Made by a program: the position numbers and the translations under genes
Origin: Exiguobacterium sp.
GTDB lineage: Bacteria; Bacillota; Bacilli; Exiguobacteriales; Exiguobacteriaceae
Reading direction: 5' to 3'
Assembly: GCF_020832205.1 (NCBI RefSeq)
Contig: NZ_JAFIFD010000033.1
Coordinates: forward strand, 124,001 to 188,000
DNA: 64,000 bases
In this document: positions 1 to 8,865 of the stretch, one piece after another
Position numbering within the stretch: position 1 is the first letter of the stretch
Layout of the letters: each line of letters begins with the position of its first letter
The notes under the pieces: model-generated
What the model saw: only the letters and a program-made list of their open reading frames with translations
What the model was told of the DNA's origin: nothing
Databases searched by the model: none

Positions 1-375
1 ACGGCTTCGATCACCGGCGGTTTTTGTGCGCTCGTCCTCGCGGTCGACGCGCTCATCCGCCAAGGGAAACTGGCGGACACCCCGATCAAAGAAGGCGTCG
101 CCGCCATCTCGGTCGGACGGACCGATGTGCTCGTCCTCGATTTGAATTATGAGGAAGACGCGGCGGCCGAAGTCGACATGAACGTCGTCATGACGGCGAG
201 CGGTCGTTTCGTCGAAGTGCAAGGCACAGGTGAAGAGGCGACGTTCACGCTCCAAGAGATGAACGACATGCTCTTGCTCGCCCAAGGCGGGATCGAGCAG
301 CTGTTCAAAGCAGCGGAAGATGCGCTCGGCGCCTCATGGTGGTACGTCGGTGAACAGATGGAGGAAACGACATGA
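1..375 (+). CDS. rph: Ribonuclease PH, C-terminal part (cut by window edge)
   Basis: The frame is open from base 1, so only about the last 124 residues are present. RNase PH is a phosphorolytic 3'-5' exoribonuclease that trims tRNA 3' ends. The visible part has the family's C-terminal features: TASITGGFCALVLAVD, then AISVGR and VLVLDLNYEEDAAAEVDMN, where acidic residues form the metal and phosphate site of the PH fold. Its end overlaps rdgB by 4 nt (ATGA), the same rph–rdgB order as in Bacillus. The start and promoter lie outside the window. Confidence 0.93.
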   Translation, partial: TASITGGFCALVLAVDALIRQGKLADTPIKEGVAAISVGRTDVLVLDLNYEEDAAAEVDMNVVMTASGRFVEVQGTGEEATFTLQEMNDMLLLAQGGIEQLFKAAEDALGASWWYVGEQMEETT

Positions 376-962
376 AATTGATTGTAGCAACACGAAACAA
401 AGGGAAAGTCGTCGAAATCGAAGGCATGCTCACGCCGCTCGGTTTTGAAGTCGAGTCGTTGCTCGACTATCCGGACGCACCGGAGACGGACGAGACCGGG
501 ACGACGTTCGAGGCGAACGCCGAACTAAAAGCGACCGAGGCGGCCCGTTACTTCGGTCACGCCGTGCTCGCCGATGACTCCGGGCTCGAAGTCGATGCGC
601 TCGACGGGGCACCAGGTGTCCATTCGGCCCGTTTCGCCGGACCTGAGAAATCGGACGAAGCAAACAACGCGCTCCTGCTCGAAAAGTTGAACGGAGCGAC
701 CGACCGGACGGCCCGTTTCATCTGCGCCCTCTGTCTCGCCAAACCGTCGGGGGAGACGCTCACCGTTCGAGGCACGATCGAAGGGACGATCGGCTACGCG
801 CCGCACGGTGAGAACGGATTCGGATACGACCCGCTCTTCATCGTCCCGTCGCTTCATAAGACGGCGGCCGAGCTCGAGCGCGATGAAAAGGCAGCGGTCA
901 GCCACCGCGGCCAAGCGTTACGTAAGTTGGAGGCAGAAATCATTTCGTTTATGGAAGGATGA
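372..962 (+). CDS. rdgB: XTP/dITP diphosphatase (non-canonical purine NTP pyrophosphatase)
   Basis: 196 residues, normal for the RdgB/HAM1 family. It hydrolyses ITP, dITP and XTP to monophosphates and keeps deaminated purines out of nucleic acids. The N-terminus IVATRNKGKVVEIE is the nucleotide-binding signature; further family motifs are TFEANAELKA, VLADDSGLEVDAL, PGVHSARFAG, GENGFGYDPLF and a C-terminal SHRGQAL. The start codon overlaps the end of rph and the stop overlaps the next frame, indicating one translation-coupled operon with rph and the phosphodiesterase gene. Confidence 0.95.
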   Translation: MKLIVATRNKGKVVEIEGMLTPLGFEVESLLDYPDAPETDETGTTFEANAELKATEAARYFGHAVLADDSGLEVDALDGAPGVHSARFAGPEKSDEANNALLLEKLNGATDRTARFICALCLAKPSGETLTVRGTIEGTIGYAPHGENGFGYDPLFIVPSLHKTAAELERDEKAAVSHRGQALRKLEAEIISFMEG

Positions 963-967
963 GCCGT

Positions 968-1480
968 ATGCGTTTTCTCGTAGTCAGTGACAGTCACGGA
1001 TTGACAGAAGAGCTAGTAACCATCTTCAACCGGCACGAAGAAGAGATTGACGACGCGTTCCACTGTGGCGATTCACAGCTCGCGCTCGTCGACGAGCCTT
1101 TGCTCCCGTATCGGACGGTGCGCGGCAACTGCGACTTCGGCGGGGACTTGCCGCTCGAGCGGGTCGAAACGACGCCGGCCGGGACGATATTGATCGTCCA
1201 CGGCCATCACCACGACGTCAAATACGACTTGAACCGGTTGCGTTACCGCGCCGAGGAAGTCGGGGCGAACGTCGTCTTGTTCGGCCATTCCCACGTCGCC
1301 GGTGCGTTGATCGAAGACGGGATCCTATACGTGAACCCAGGCTCGATACGGATGCCGCGCGGTCGGAGTGACAAGACGTATGCGCTCCTAGACCTCGAGA
1401 ACGGACAGGCTTCGGTCCACTTTTTCCGGTCTGAGGACGGCTCGGCCGTACCGGACCTCGATGTGAGCGGAAAGCTGTGA
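968..1480 (+). CDS. YfcE/MJ0936-family metallophosphoesterase
   Basis: About 170 residues, homologous by position and motifs to B. subtilis YsnB. The calcineurin-like metal site is clear: SDSHG near the start, HCGDS, VRGNCD, VHGHHHD and FGHSHVAG. The family hydrolyses phosphodiesters; the physiological substrate cannot be told from sequence. An in-frame ATG lies upstream at 959, but a GGAAGGA ribosome site at 953–959 is correctly spaced for the ATG at 968, which gives the family-typical MRFLVVSDSHG start. Third gene of the rph–rdgB operon. Confidence 0.88.
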   Translation: MRFLVVSDSHGLTEELVTIFNRHEEEIDDAFHCGDSQLALVDEPLLPYRTVRGNCDFGGDLPLERVETTPAGTILIVHGHHHDVKYDLNRLRYRAEEVGANVVLFGHSHVAGALIEDGILYVNPGSIRMPRGRSDKTYALLDLENGQASVHFFRSEDGSAVPDLDVSGKL

Positions 1481-1498
1481 CGGAATGAAAAGAAGGAA

Positions 1499-1527
1499 TT
1501 GACAGCAAACCATTTTTCTATTATAGT
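1499..1527 (+). promoter_or_regulatory. SigA-type promoter of the tRNA-Arg gene
   Basis: TTGACA at 1499–1504 and TATAGT at 1522–1527 with a 17-nt spacer, ending 12 nt before the mature tRNA 5' base at 1540. The tRNA therefore has its own strong promoter after the upstream operon. Confidence 0.8.
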
Positions 1528-1539
1528 TTTCTTGTCAAT

Positions 1540-1901
1540 GTCCCAATAGCTCAGCTGGATAGAGCAACGCCCTTCAAGACAAATAGGAGCCTTTATAGGG
1601 AAACCAAAACCTATAAAGTGGACGACACTATATCGGTGAAGCCTTAACAGATCATGCTGATGGTAATACCGAGGAAACTTGTATCTTTCGAGATCAAGCT
1701 GATTCGAAGGACTGAAGAGACATCTTTTCAGTGGTAGAGTCGGTAAAGGAACGGAGACGTTCGCGAGGTTCCGTAGAGACTACACGTGTCGCACCTGAAA
1801 CGGTGAAGATATAGTCCAGACTACAAACAACATGCGTTGGTGGCGAAAGCCATGGTGGTAAGCTAAGGCGTCGGTCGGGGGTTCGAATCCCTCTTGGGAC
1901 A
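1540..1901 (+). tRNA. tRNA-Arg(UCU), interrupted by a group I intron
   Basis: The exons are 1540–1574 and 1863–1901. Joined, they make a complete cloverleaf. The acceptor stem is GTCCCAA with TTGGGAC (7 bp, discriminator A1901). The D arm is GCTC/GAGC, the anticodon stem ACGCC/GGCGT, and the loop CTTCTAA carries anticodon TCT at positions 34–36. The T arm has loop TTCGAAT. The 3' CCA is not encoded. The tRNA reads AGA (and possibly AGG) arginine codons. The intron separates U34 from C35, so the gene gives no functional tRNA unless the intron is removed. The gene has its own promoter and terminator and lies between the ysnB and ysoA homologues. Confidence 0.93.
1575..1862 (+). ncRNA. Group I intron (288 nt) in the tRNA-Arg anticodon loop
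   Basis: The core pairings can be read directly. P1: exon C1572-U-U1574 with G1587-A-G1589, including the U·G pair at the 5' splice site. P10: 3' exon C1863-U-A1865 with U1584-A-G1586. P2: 1591–1599/1610–1618, 9 bp. P3: CGACAC 1623–1628/GTGTCG 1786–1791. P4: TCGGT 1633–1637/ACCGA 1668–1672. P5: 1641–1643/1662–1664. P6: 1678–1681/1695–1698. P7: GACTA 1778–1782/TAGTC 1812–1816. P8: CACC/GGTG 1792–1805. A GAAA-capped hairpin at 1841–1852 fits P9. The intron ends in G1862. AAGATATAGTCC and AGAGACTACA match the conserved S and R core elements. There is no reading frame for a homing endonuclease. Confidence 0.93.
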
Positions 1902-1915
1902 CTTCCATTTAAAAT

Positions 1916-1948
1916 AGAGATAGCCTCCACGGGGGCTGTCTCTTTTTT
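1916..1948 (+). terminator. Terminator after tRNA-Arg
   Basis: AGAGATAGCCTCC, loop ACG, then GGGGGCTGTCTCT followed by a T-run; ends the tRNA transcript. Confidence 0.85.
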
Positions 1949-2026
1949 CGTTTTTCTCGGGAAACATTTGACAATCGGCTTTTTCCTAAGGAAGATGGAG
2001 AAGAGTGGAAGAAAGGGTGTGGGGAG

Positions 2027-2929
2027 ATGGAAAAGAACCAGCAGTATCCGTTTCCGGGGAACTGGACGCGACTTCAAAAGATGGTGAAAGAAGCCGACGT
2101 GGCCGGAGAACGGCAACGCATCGAACCGGTGTTATGGGACTGGTACGAGGAACTCGAAGGGGACACGTACTTGTTCATGGAAATCTTTCAATGTTTGATG
2201 GAGCGCCCTGATGAGCCGGAGACGCTAGAAAAGCTTGAAGATCTCGTCACGACGCAAATGGAACAGTCGGAACAGCCGGAATCATGCGGGCTGCAGATCG
2301 CCCAATATTACATCATGCGTGACCAGCCGTTCGAGGCGGCGCATTGGATCGAGCAGTATCTCGCCAGCCAAGACGGCGACCAAGTGAACACACAGGCGTA
2401 CCAAGTGCTCCAAGTGTTGAAATTGACCGAATTCCCGGCGGCGATTGCGAAGTTGAAGCGGACGTTGCATCAAGGGAGCGTCGGCGAACAGATCGAGATG
2501 CTCGCGCACGTCCATTTCAACATCGACGACGTGCTCGATAACGTGTTGAAGGCGTATCTTCTCGAAGAGCGGCCGAAAGTGATCAAAGTGATGGTGCTCG
2601 AAAAAGCGATCGACGAGCTCGAGACGATCGAATGGGTCGACCGTGGGGAACGGTACACGTATGACCGAAGCGAGGCGAGCACGTTCGCGCGCGAATGGGG
2701 CTTCACGTTCGGTGATTTGCAAAAGCGATTTTATGGCGATGAGATCGCAACACAGTTATCGACGAACTATTGTTACGTCCATTATCCGTTCGTACCCCAC
2801 CTCGCCGATGAGTTGGAACCGGCCGTCCTTGAAGCGAAGCGGGCGATGCTCGAAGGTACGGAAGCAGAGGCTCTCGCCCGAGAAATACTAGAGGCGGACG
2901 CCTCGTTCACACGGTCGCTCCTCGACTAA
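2027..2929 (+). CDS. YsoA-like helical (TPR-type) protein
   Basis: 300 residues, soluble, acidic, with no signal peptide or membrane segment. It is rich in paired helices in its first two thirds (for example IAQYYIMRDQPFEAAHWIEQYLAS and NTQAYQVLQVLKLTEFPAAIAKLKR), which look like degenerate tetratricopeptide repeats. It sits between the tRNA and tig, exactly where B. subtilis has ysoA. The homology is inferred from position and general character; no catalytic motif is visible. A purine-rich site, GGGTGTGGGGAG, precedes the ATG. A likely scaffold or interaction protein, function unknown. Confidence 0.75.
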   Translation: MEKNQQYPFPGNWTRLQKMVKEADVAGERQRIEPVLWDWYEELEGDTYLFMEIFQCLMERPDEPETLEKLEDLVTTQMEQSEQPESCGLQIAQYYIMRDQPFEAAHWIEQYLASQDGDQVNTQAYQVLQVLKLTEFPAAIAKLKRTLHQGSVGEQIEMLAHVHFNIDDVLDNVLKAYLLEERPKVIKVMVLEKAIDELETIEWVDRGERYTYDRSEASTFAREWGFTFGDLQKRFYGDEIATQLSTNYCYVHYPFVPHLADELEPAVLEAKRAMLEGTEAEALAREILEADASFTRSLLD

Positions 2930-2955
2930 ATCGTTGTGTGCTCGTGTCTGATTTA

Positions 2956-2964
2956 TGCTATAAT
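2956..2964 (+). promoter_or_regulatory. Extended -10 promoter of tig
   Basis: TGCTATAAT (TG at 2956–2957, TATAAT at 2959–2964) about 50 nt before the tig start codon. The best -35 candidate is TTGTGT at 2934–2939, with a long 19-nt spacer, so the extended -10 probably carries the recognition. Confidence 0.65.
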
Positions 2965-3017
2965 ACGGATTGTTGTACATTCTTGTACGTATAAATGAAT
3001 TGTTGGAGGGACTTAGC

Positions 3018-4310
3018 ATGACAGCAAAATGGGAAAAAACATCAGGTAGCCAAGGCGTACTCACGTACGAAGCACCTGCAGAAGCTTTTGATAAAGCAGT
3101 CGACGCAGCATTCAAAGACGTCGTCAAAACTTTGAACGTGCCTGGCTTCCGTAAAGGGAAATTGCCACGCCCAATGTTCAACAAAATGTACGGTGAAGAG
3201 GCGCTCTACCAAGACGCACTCGACATCCTCTACCGTGACACGGTTCAATCTGCAGTCGAAGAAGCTGGTTTCGAACCAATCGCACTCGAAAACATCGATG
3301 TAGACGGCACGCTCGAAAAAGGCAAACCTGTAACGTTCAAAGTAACGTTCGTTGTTGAGCCTGAAGCAGAGCTTGGCGAATACAAAGGCCTCGAGTACGA
3401 AGCTGTTGAAACAACAGTCACTGACGAAGAAGTCACAGCAGAACTTGACGCTCTTCAACAGCAAGGCGCTGAGCTTGCTGTTAAAGAAGGCGCAGTCGAA
3501 AACGGCGATACAGCTGTCTTTGATTTCGCAGGTTTCGCTGACGGCGAGCAGTTCGAAGGCGGCACAGCTGAGAACTACACGCTTGAAATCGGTTCAGGCC
3601 AATTCATCCCTGGATTCGAAGAGCAAATGGTCGGCATGACGGCTGGTGAAGAAAAAGACGTTGAAGTAACATTCCCTGAAGAGTACCACGCTGACAACTT
3701 GGCGGGTAAACCAGCGACATTCAAAGTCAAGCTTCACGAAGTCAAAGCGAAGCAAGTACCTGAGCTCGACGACGAGTTCGCAAAAGATATCGACGAGTCA
3801 GTTTCATCACTCGACGAATTGAAAGCGAAAATCCGTGAGCGTTTAGAAGCAGCGAAGAAACAAGAAGCTGACGGCACGATGCGCGACCAACTCGTTGAGC
3901 AAGCGACGGCTAACGCGACAATCGACGTACCAGCTGTCCTCGTTGAGCAAGAAGTAGACCGCATGGTTCAAGAGTTCGGCACTCGTGTATCTTCACAAGG
4001 CATCGACCTCAACATGTACTTCGAACTTACTGGAACTTCTGAAGACGCAATGCGTGAAGAGATGAAAGAGCAAGCTGAAGAGCGCGTAAAAGCTCGTCTC
4101 GTCTTGAAAGCAATCGCTGAAAAAGAAGCGATCGAAGTGTCTGATGAAGATGCTGAGAAAGAGCTCGAAGAAATGTCGAAGCTTTACAACATCGCACCAG
4201 ACCAACTCCGCACGATGCTCGCGCCACAAGGCGGAATCGAGACACTTAAAGGTGACCTCAAGTTCCGTAAGGCAATCGACATCCTCGTCGAAAACGGTAA
4301 AGCGAAGTAA
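3018..4310 (+). CDS. tig: Trigger factor (ribosome-associated chaperone, peptidyl-prolyl isomerase)
   Basis: 430 residues, the usual length. It binds near the ribosomal exit tunnel and shields nascent chains. The domains run in the normal order. The N-terminal ribosome-binding domain carries a variant of the signature loop, VPGFRKGKLPRPMF. An FKBP-type isomerase domain lies around residues 160–240 (GDTAVFDFAGFADG, GSGQFIPGFEEQMVGM). The rest is a helical substrate-binding domain. An in-frame start lies 16 codons upstream, but the GGAGGG at 3005–3010 points to the ATG at 3018. Codon choice is visibly biased to highly expressed codons compared with neighbours. Own promoter and terminator. Confidence 0.97.
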   Translation: MTAKWEKTSGSQGVLTYEAPAEAFDKAVDAAFKDVVKTLNVPGFRKGKLPRPMFNKMYGEEALYQDALDILYRDTVQSAVEEAGFEPIALENIDVDGTLEKGKPVTFKVTFVVEPEAELGEYKGLEYEAVETTVTDEEVTAELDALQQQGAELAVKEGAVENGDTAVFDFAGFADGEQFEGGTAENYTLEIGSGQFIPGFEEQMVGMTAGEEKDVEVTFPEEYHADNLAGKPATFKVKLHEVKAKQVPELDDEFAKDIDESVSSLDELKAKIRERLEAAKKQEADGTMRDQLVEQATANATIDVPAVLVEQEVDRMVQEFGTRVSSQGIDLNMYFELTGTSEDAMREEMKEQAEERVKARLVLKAIAEKEAIEVSDEDAEKELEEMSKLYNIAPDQLRTMLAPQGGIETLKGDLKFRKAIDILVENGKAK

Positions 4311-4321
4311 TTGGATTGAAA

Positions 4322-4352
4322 GGACGACTGCCGCGCAGTCGTCCTTTTTTTC
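4322..4352 (+). terminator. Terminator after tig
   Basis: Stem GGACGACTGC (4322–4331) with GCAGTCGTCC (4335–4344), loop CGC, and a long T-run. Confidence 0.92.
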
Positions 4353-4379
4353 GTCATGACACTTTAGATGTGTTTATCT

Positions 4380-4408
4380 TTGATGAAGTGATTTGTTCAT
4401 GCTACAAT
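4380..4408 (+). promoter_or_regulatory. SigA-type promoter of clpX
   Basis: TTGATG at 4380–4385 and TACAAT at 4403–4408, spacer 17 nt. It leaves a leader of roughly 105 nt before the clpX ATG. The leader contains GGTGC…GCACC (around 4441–4455), which could fold into a small hairpin. Confidence 0.7.
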
Positions 4409-4518
4409 TATTGCAACGCAGAGATGTAAATGTCTTTTCATGGTGCAGGCGCACCTGGAAATACAAATAGGCGATTTATCGCACTTACATCCATTTCCAT
4501 TTAGAAGGGGTGTACCGA

Positions 4519-5787
4519 ATGTTCAAATTTAACGAGGAAAAGGGGCAACTCAAGTGCTCGTTTTGCGGAAAATCGCAAGAACAAGTCCGTAAACTAGTCG
4601 CCGGTCCAGGCGTATACATTTGTGACGAATGTATCGAACTTTGCAACGAAATCGTCGAGGAAGAGCTCGGTGTCGAAGAAGAAGTCGAATTCAAAGACAT
4701 TCCAAAACCACAAGAGATCCGCAACGTCCTTGACGAATACGTCATCGGTCAAGACCGGGCGAAACGTGCGCTTTCGGTAGCTGTCTATAACCACTATAAA
4801 CGTATCAACGCCGGTGGCCGTTCGGATGATGTCGAACTTTCGAAGTCGAACATCGTCATGATCGGACCAACAGGTAGCGGTAAGACGCTTCTCGCTCAGA
4901 CGATGGCTCGCGTCTTGAACGTCCCGTTCGCAATCGCGGACGCGACGAGCTTGACGGAAGCCGGTTACGTCGGGGAAGACGTCGAGAACATTTTGCTCAA
5001 GCTGATCCAATCGGCTGACTACGATGTCGAGAAGGCGGAAAAAGGGATCATCTATATCGATGAGATCGATAAGATTGCCCGCAAGTCGGAAAACCCATCG
5101 ATCACGCGTGACGTGTCTGGTGAAGGTGTCCAACAAGCGTTGCTCAAAATTCTTGAAGGAACGACTGCGAGCGTACCGCCACAAGGTGGACGGAAGCATC
5201 CGCATCAAGAGTTCATCCAAATCGATACGACGAACATCTTGTTCATCGTCGGCGGCGCGTTCGCCGGTATCGAAGCGGTCGTCAAACGCCGTATCGGGAA
5301 AAAAGTCATCGGTTTCGGGAACGACCAAGAGAACCGCGAGTTGACGCAAGAAGACTTGCTCGCCCGCGCGTTACCGGAAGATCTTCAAAAATTCGGATTG
5401 ATCCCTGAATTTATCGGACGTCTGCCGGTCATGGCGACGCTCACGACGCTCGATGAAGAAGCGCTCGTTGAGATCTTGACGAAGCCGAAAAACGCACTCG
5501 TTCGTCAGTACGAGAAGATGCTCGAACTCGACGACGTCGAACTCTCGTTCACCGATGAGGCGTTGATTGAAATTGCCAAACTTGCGATCAAACGTAAGAC
5601 TGGCGCACGCGGTCTCCGCTCGATTATCGAAGAAATGATGCTCGATGTGATGTTCACTGTCCCATCGCGCGACGATATCGAGAAAGTCATCATCACGGAT
5701 GAAACGATTACGGGTCTTGCCGGTCCGAAATACGTCCTTCGCGATGGTACTGTCGAACAGACAGGCGACAACAAAGAGACAGCATAA
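4519..5787 (+). CDS. clpX: ATP-dependent Clp protease ATP-binding subunit ClpX
   Basis: 422 residues. An AAA+ unfoldase that feeds substrates to ClpP. The N-terminal zinc domain shows all four cysteines (CSFCGKS … CDECIELC). Walker A is GPTGSGKT, Walker B is IYIDEIDKI, and the sensor and C-terminal regions are typical ([11 protein letters not shown]-type segment, [10 protein letters not shown]). A GTG lies 9 nt upstream in frame, but AGAAGGGG at 4503–4510 is spaced for the ATG at 4519 ([10 protein letters not shown]). clpP is not in the window. It has its own promoter and terminator, and lon follows. Confidence 0.98.
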   Translation: MFKFNEEKGQLKCSFCGKSQEQVRKLVAGPGVYICDECIELCNEIVEEELGVEEEVEFKDIPKPQEIRNVLDEYVIGQDRAKRALSVAVYNHYKRINAGGRSDDVELSKSNIVMIGPTGSGKTLLAQTMARVLNVPFAIADATSLTEAGYVGEDVENILLKLIQSADYDVEKAEKGIIYIDEIDKIARKSENPSITRDVSGEGVQQALLKILEGTTASVPPQGGRKHPHQEFIQIDTTNILFIVGGAFAGIEAVVKRRIGKKVIGFGNDQENRELTQEDLLARALPEDLQKFGLIPEFIGRLPVMATLTTLDEEALVEILTKPKNALVRQYEKMLELDDVELSFTDEALIEIAKLAIKRKTGARGLRSIIEEMMLDVMFTVPSRDDIEKVIITDETITGLAGPKYVLRDGTVEQTGDNKETA

Positions 5788-5797
5788 CTTTTAACGA

Positions 5798-5841
5798 AAA
5801 AGGCTCAAACACTCGGCACATCCGAGTTTTGGGCCTTTTTG
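5798..5841 (+). terminator. Terminator after clpX
   Basis: Long imperfect hairpin from AAAGGCTCAAACACTCGG to CCGAGTTTTGGGCC followed by TTTTT. It ends only a few bases before the lon ribosome site, so lon may be reached partly by read-through. Confidence 0.85.
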
Positions 5842-5857
5842 CACAGGAGGCGTTGTT

Positions 5858-8158
5858 ATGGAACAATTACCAATCCTTCCTTTGCGTGGCGTCGTAGTCT
5901 ATCCGTTGATCGGCGTGACGATCGATGTCGGGCGTCCGCTCTCGTTACGGGCCCTTCTCGCCGCAAAGGAACACGAGACAGATTTGATTGTCGTGACACA
6001 AAAAGAGACAGGGAAAGAAGCACCTGAACCGGAAGACTTATACGCTATCGGGACGCGCGTCCACATCGCGAAGATGAGCGAACTGTCGAACGAGACGGTC
6101 CGCGTCCGACTCGTCGGGAAAGAACGCGTCAACATCACCTCGATCGAAGAGACGAAAGACGGTTGGTTCGCTGAAGTCGAACCGCTCGAACTCGTCGAAG
6201 GTGAAGAAGTCGAACGGACGGCACTCGTCCGGTTGCTCAAAGAGCAGTTCGGTAAGCTCGTCAACACGATCAAAGGATTGTCGCCGGATGAACGGCGCCG
6301 CTTCGAGATGTATGAGCGGCTCGAGTCGCTCACCGACTACATCTCCTCGAAACTAGATATCGATGTCGATTTGCGCCAAGCGATGCTCGAAGAACCGGAC
6401 GCCGTCAAGCGCGGCCTCGAGCTGCTCGAGATCATGACGCATGAAGTCGAAATCATCGAGCTCGAACAAGAGTTGCGGGAACGGACGAAGAAGACGATCG
6501 AGCAAGCGCAAAAAGAATATTACTTGCGCGAACAGATGAAGACGATTCAACAAGAGCTCGGGGACCAGTCGCAAGATTCGGAGCCGAACCGTCTTCGCGA
6601 GAAGCTCGAGGCGCTCGATTTGCCGGAAGTGACGCGCAAGAACGTCATGCGGGAAGCCGAACGGTTGAACGTCGTCCCGGCGACGTCCCCGGAATATGCC
6701 GTCATCCGCAACTACCTCGACTGGGTCGCCTCGCTTCCGTGGGGGATCGAGACCGAGGATAAACTTGACGTCAAACACGCGGCTGACGTGCTCGATGACG
6801 ACCATTATGGGCTTGAATCGGTGAAAGACCGCATCCTCGAATATTTGGCCGTCCGTCAATTGACGAACTCGCTGCGCGGACCGATCCTTTGTCTCGCCGG
6901 ACCTCCAGGGGTCGGGAAGACGTCACTTGCCCGTTCGATCGCCTCGGCGCTCGAACGCCACTTCGTCCGTGTCTCGCTCGGCGGGGTACGTGACGAGGCC
7001 GAGATTCGCGGGCACCGCCGGACGTACATCGGGGCGATGCCGGGCCGGATCATCCGTGGCTTGAAGCAAGCTGAGAGTAAAAATCCGGTGTTCTTGCTCG
7101 ATGAGATCGACAAGATGGCGTCCGACTTCCGGGGCGACCCGGCGTCAGCCATGCTCGAAGTGCTCGACCCGGAACAAAACGTCTCGTTCTCCGACCATTA
7201 CATCGAAGAACCGTTCGATTTGTCGAACGTCCTCTTTATCGCGACGGCGAACGACGTCTCGCAAATTCCGGCGCCGCTCCTCGACCGGATGGAGCTCATT
7301 CAAATCGGCGGTTACACCGAACTCGAAAAAGTCGAGATCGCGAAACGCCATTTGATCCCGAAACAATATAAAGAACACGGCTTGAAAAAGAGCCAGCTGA
7401 CGATCAAAGAAGACGCACTTTACGAAGTCGTCCGTCGCTACACACGCGAGGCCGGCGTCCGTAATTTAGAACGCGTCATCGGCTCATTGTGCCGGAAAGC
7501 AGCGAAACAGATTGCCATCGGTGAGAAGAAACGCGTCACCGTCTCCTTGAAGAGCCTAGGCGACTATCTCGGGAAACCGAAGTATCGTTACGGAAAAGGG
7601 GAGACGGAAGATTCGATCGGTGCCGTCACCGGCCTCGCCTACACGGCGTTCGGCGGCGACACGCTCACGATCGAAGTCGCACTCGCTCCGGGGAAAGGCA
7701 AGCTGCAGTTGACGGGGAAACTCGGCGACGTCATGCAAGAATCGGCTCAGACGGCGTACAGTTACGTCCGTGCCAACGCCGAACGATTCGGCATCGACCC
7801 GTCGTTTTATGAGCGCCAAGACGTCCACATCCACGTACCAGAAGGCGCCGTCCCGAAAGACGGTCCGTCGGCCGGCATCACGATCGCGACAGCACTCATC
7901 TCGGCACTGACCGGGAAGAAAGTCCGCCGCGACATCGGGATGACCGGTGAGATCACGCTCCGCGGCCGCGTCCTGCCGATTGGCGGCTTGAAAGAAAAAG
8001 CACTCGCCGCACACCGGGCCGGGCTCACGACAATCATCATCCCGAAAGACAATGAACGTGACATCGATGACATTCAAGACACGGTCCGTGAAAAACTGAC
8101 GTTCGTGCCTGTGACGATGCTCGATCAAGTATTAGAAGTAGCATTTGGAGGAAATTAA
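5858..8158 (+). CDS. lon: ATP-dependent serine protease Lon (LonA type)
   Basis: 766 residues. A soluble homohexameric protease that degrades misfolded and regulatory proteins. Substrate-binding N-domain ([12 protein letters not shown]), then the AAA+ module with Walker A GPPGVGKT (Lys354) and Walker [11 protein letters not shown]. The C-terminal protease domain has catalytic Ser671 in KDGPSAGIT and the partner lysine in [13 protein letters not shown]. There is no transmembrane insertion, so it is LonA and not LonB. B. subtilis has lonB between clpX and lonA; it is absent here. A good AGGAGG site precedes the ATG. The stop abuts the engB start with no spacer. Confidence 0.98.
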   Translation: MEQLPILPLRGVVVYPLIGVTIDVGRPLSLRALLAAKEHETDLIVVTQKETGKEAPEPEDLYAIGTRVHIAKMSELSNETVRVRLVGKERVNITSIEETKDGWFAEVEPLELVEGEEVERTALVRLLKEQFGKLVNTIKGLSPDERRRFEMYERLESLTDYISSKLDIDVDLRQAMLEEPDAVKRGLELLEIMTHEVEIIELEQELRERTKKTIEQAQKEYYLREQMKTIQQELGDQSQDSEPNRLREKLEALDLPEVTRKNVMREAERLNVVPATSPEYAVIRNYLDWVASLPWGIETEDKLDVKHAADVLDDDHYGLESVKDRILEYLAVRQLTNSLRGPILCLAGPPGVGKTSLARSIASALERHFVRVSLGGVRDEAEIRGHRRTYIGAMPGRIIRGLKQAESKNPVFLLDEIDKMASDFRGDPASAMLEVLDPEQNVSFSDHYIEEPFDLSNVLFIATANDVSQIPAPLLDRMELIQIGGYTELEKVEIAKRHLIPKQYKEHGLKKSQLTIKEDALYEVVRRYTREAGVRNLERVIGSLCRKAAKQIAIGEKKRVTVSLKSLGDYLGKPKYRYGKGETEDSIGAVTGLAYTAFGGDTLTIEVALAPGKGKLQLTGKLGDVMQESAQTAYSYVRANAERFGIDPSFYERQDVHIHVPEGAVPKDGPSAGITIATALISALTGKKVRRDIGMTGEITLRGRVLPIGGLKEKALAAHRAGLTTIIIPKDNERDIDDIQDTVREKLTFVPVTMLDQVLEVAFGGN

Positions 8159-8755
8159 ATGAAAATCACTAAAGCAGAATTTATCACGAGCGCCGTCGCG
8201 CCGGACCATTATCCGGTGCACGAGTTGCCGGAAGTCGCCCTTGCCGGCCGCTCGAACGTCGGGAAGTCGTCGTTCATCAACAAAATTTGTCAGCGTAAAG
8301 CACTCGCCCGCACATCTTCAAAACCAGGGAAGACGCAGACGCTCAACTTCTTCAACATTAACGATGAGATCATGTTCGTCGACGTCCCGGGCTACGGCTA
8401 CGCCAAAGTCTCAAAGACCGAGCGTGAGAAGTGGGGCGTCATGATGGAGCAGTACTTGACGTCGCAGAGCGCGCTCAAAGGTGTCGTGTTGTTAGTCGAC
8501 ATTCGCCACGAGCCGTCGAATGACGACGTGACGATGTATAACTTCTTGAAGCACTACGAGATTCCGGTCATCGTCGTGGCGACGAAGCTGGATAAAATCA
8601 AGAAAGCACAGCGTCAAAAGCATGAAGCGGCCGTGAAGCGGAAGCTACAATTTGAGTCGACTGACCGGTTCGTCGCCTTCTCGGCGGAGACGGCAGAAGG
8701 AAAAGACGAAGCGTGGAAAGCGATTTACGATTTGTTGACGCGCGAAGAAGACTGA
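8159..8755 (+). CDS. engB: Ribosome biogenesis GTP-binding protein EngB/YsxC
   Basis: 198 residues, TrmE-Era-EngA-EngB-Septin-like GTPase used in 50S subunit assembly. G1 is [10 protein letters not shown]3 is DVPGYGYA, G4 is TKLDK and G5 is FSAET. The ATG immediately follows the lon stop, and its ribosome site GGAGG lies inside the last lon codons, so the two are translationally linked. Same lon–engB pairing as in Bacillus. Confidence 0.97.
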   Translation: MKITKAEFITSAVAPDHYPVHELPEVALAGRSNVGKSSFINKICQRKALARTSSKPGKTQTLNFFNINDEIMFVDVPGYGYAKVSKTEREKWGVMMEQYLTSQSALKGVVLLVDIRHEPSNDDVTMYNFLKHYEIPVIVVATKLDKIKKAQRQKHEAAVKRKLQFESTDRFVAFSAETAEGKDEAWKAIYDLLTREED

Positions 8756-8758
8756 TGG

Positions 8759-8786
8759 AAGACGAGGCAACCCCTCGTCTTTTTTG
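8759..8786 (+). terminator. Terminator after engB
   Basis: AGACGAGG/CCTCGTCT stem with a short loop, then a T-run. Confidence 0.92.
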
Positions 8787-8865
8787 TTTTCAGGGTTACC
8801 GCAGCGGGTAAGTAGCGTATAATTGTCTACATACAGGACAAGAGAATATTGAACGGGGTGGAAAG

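Noticed and set aside
525-914. Open frames antisense to rdgB
   Set aside because: Shadow frames in GC-rich coding DNA; no ribosome site and full overlap with a certain gene.
1694-2116. Open frame of 140 codons on the minus strand across the tRNA
   Set aside because: It runs antisense to the intron and tRNA exon; the GIRTPDRR-like string is the usual translation of an antisense T arm, not a protein gene.
2970-3017. Upstream start for trigger factor
   Set aside because: The added 16 residues are not family-like, and the ribosome site is spaced for 3018.
4594-5349. 251-codon open frame antisense to clpX
   Set aside because: Arg/Asp-rich composition typical of a reversed coding frame; clpX is certain.
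7556-8128. 190-codon open frame antisense to the end of lon
   Set aside because: Lies wholly in the Lon protease domain; no independent signals.
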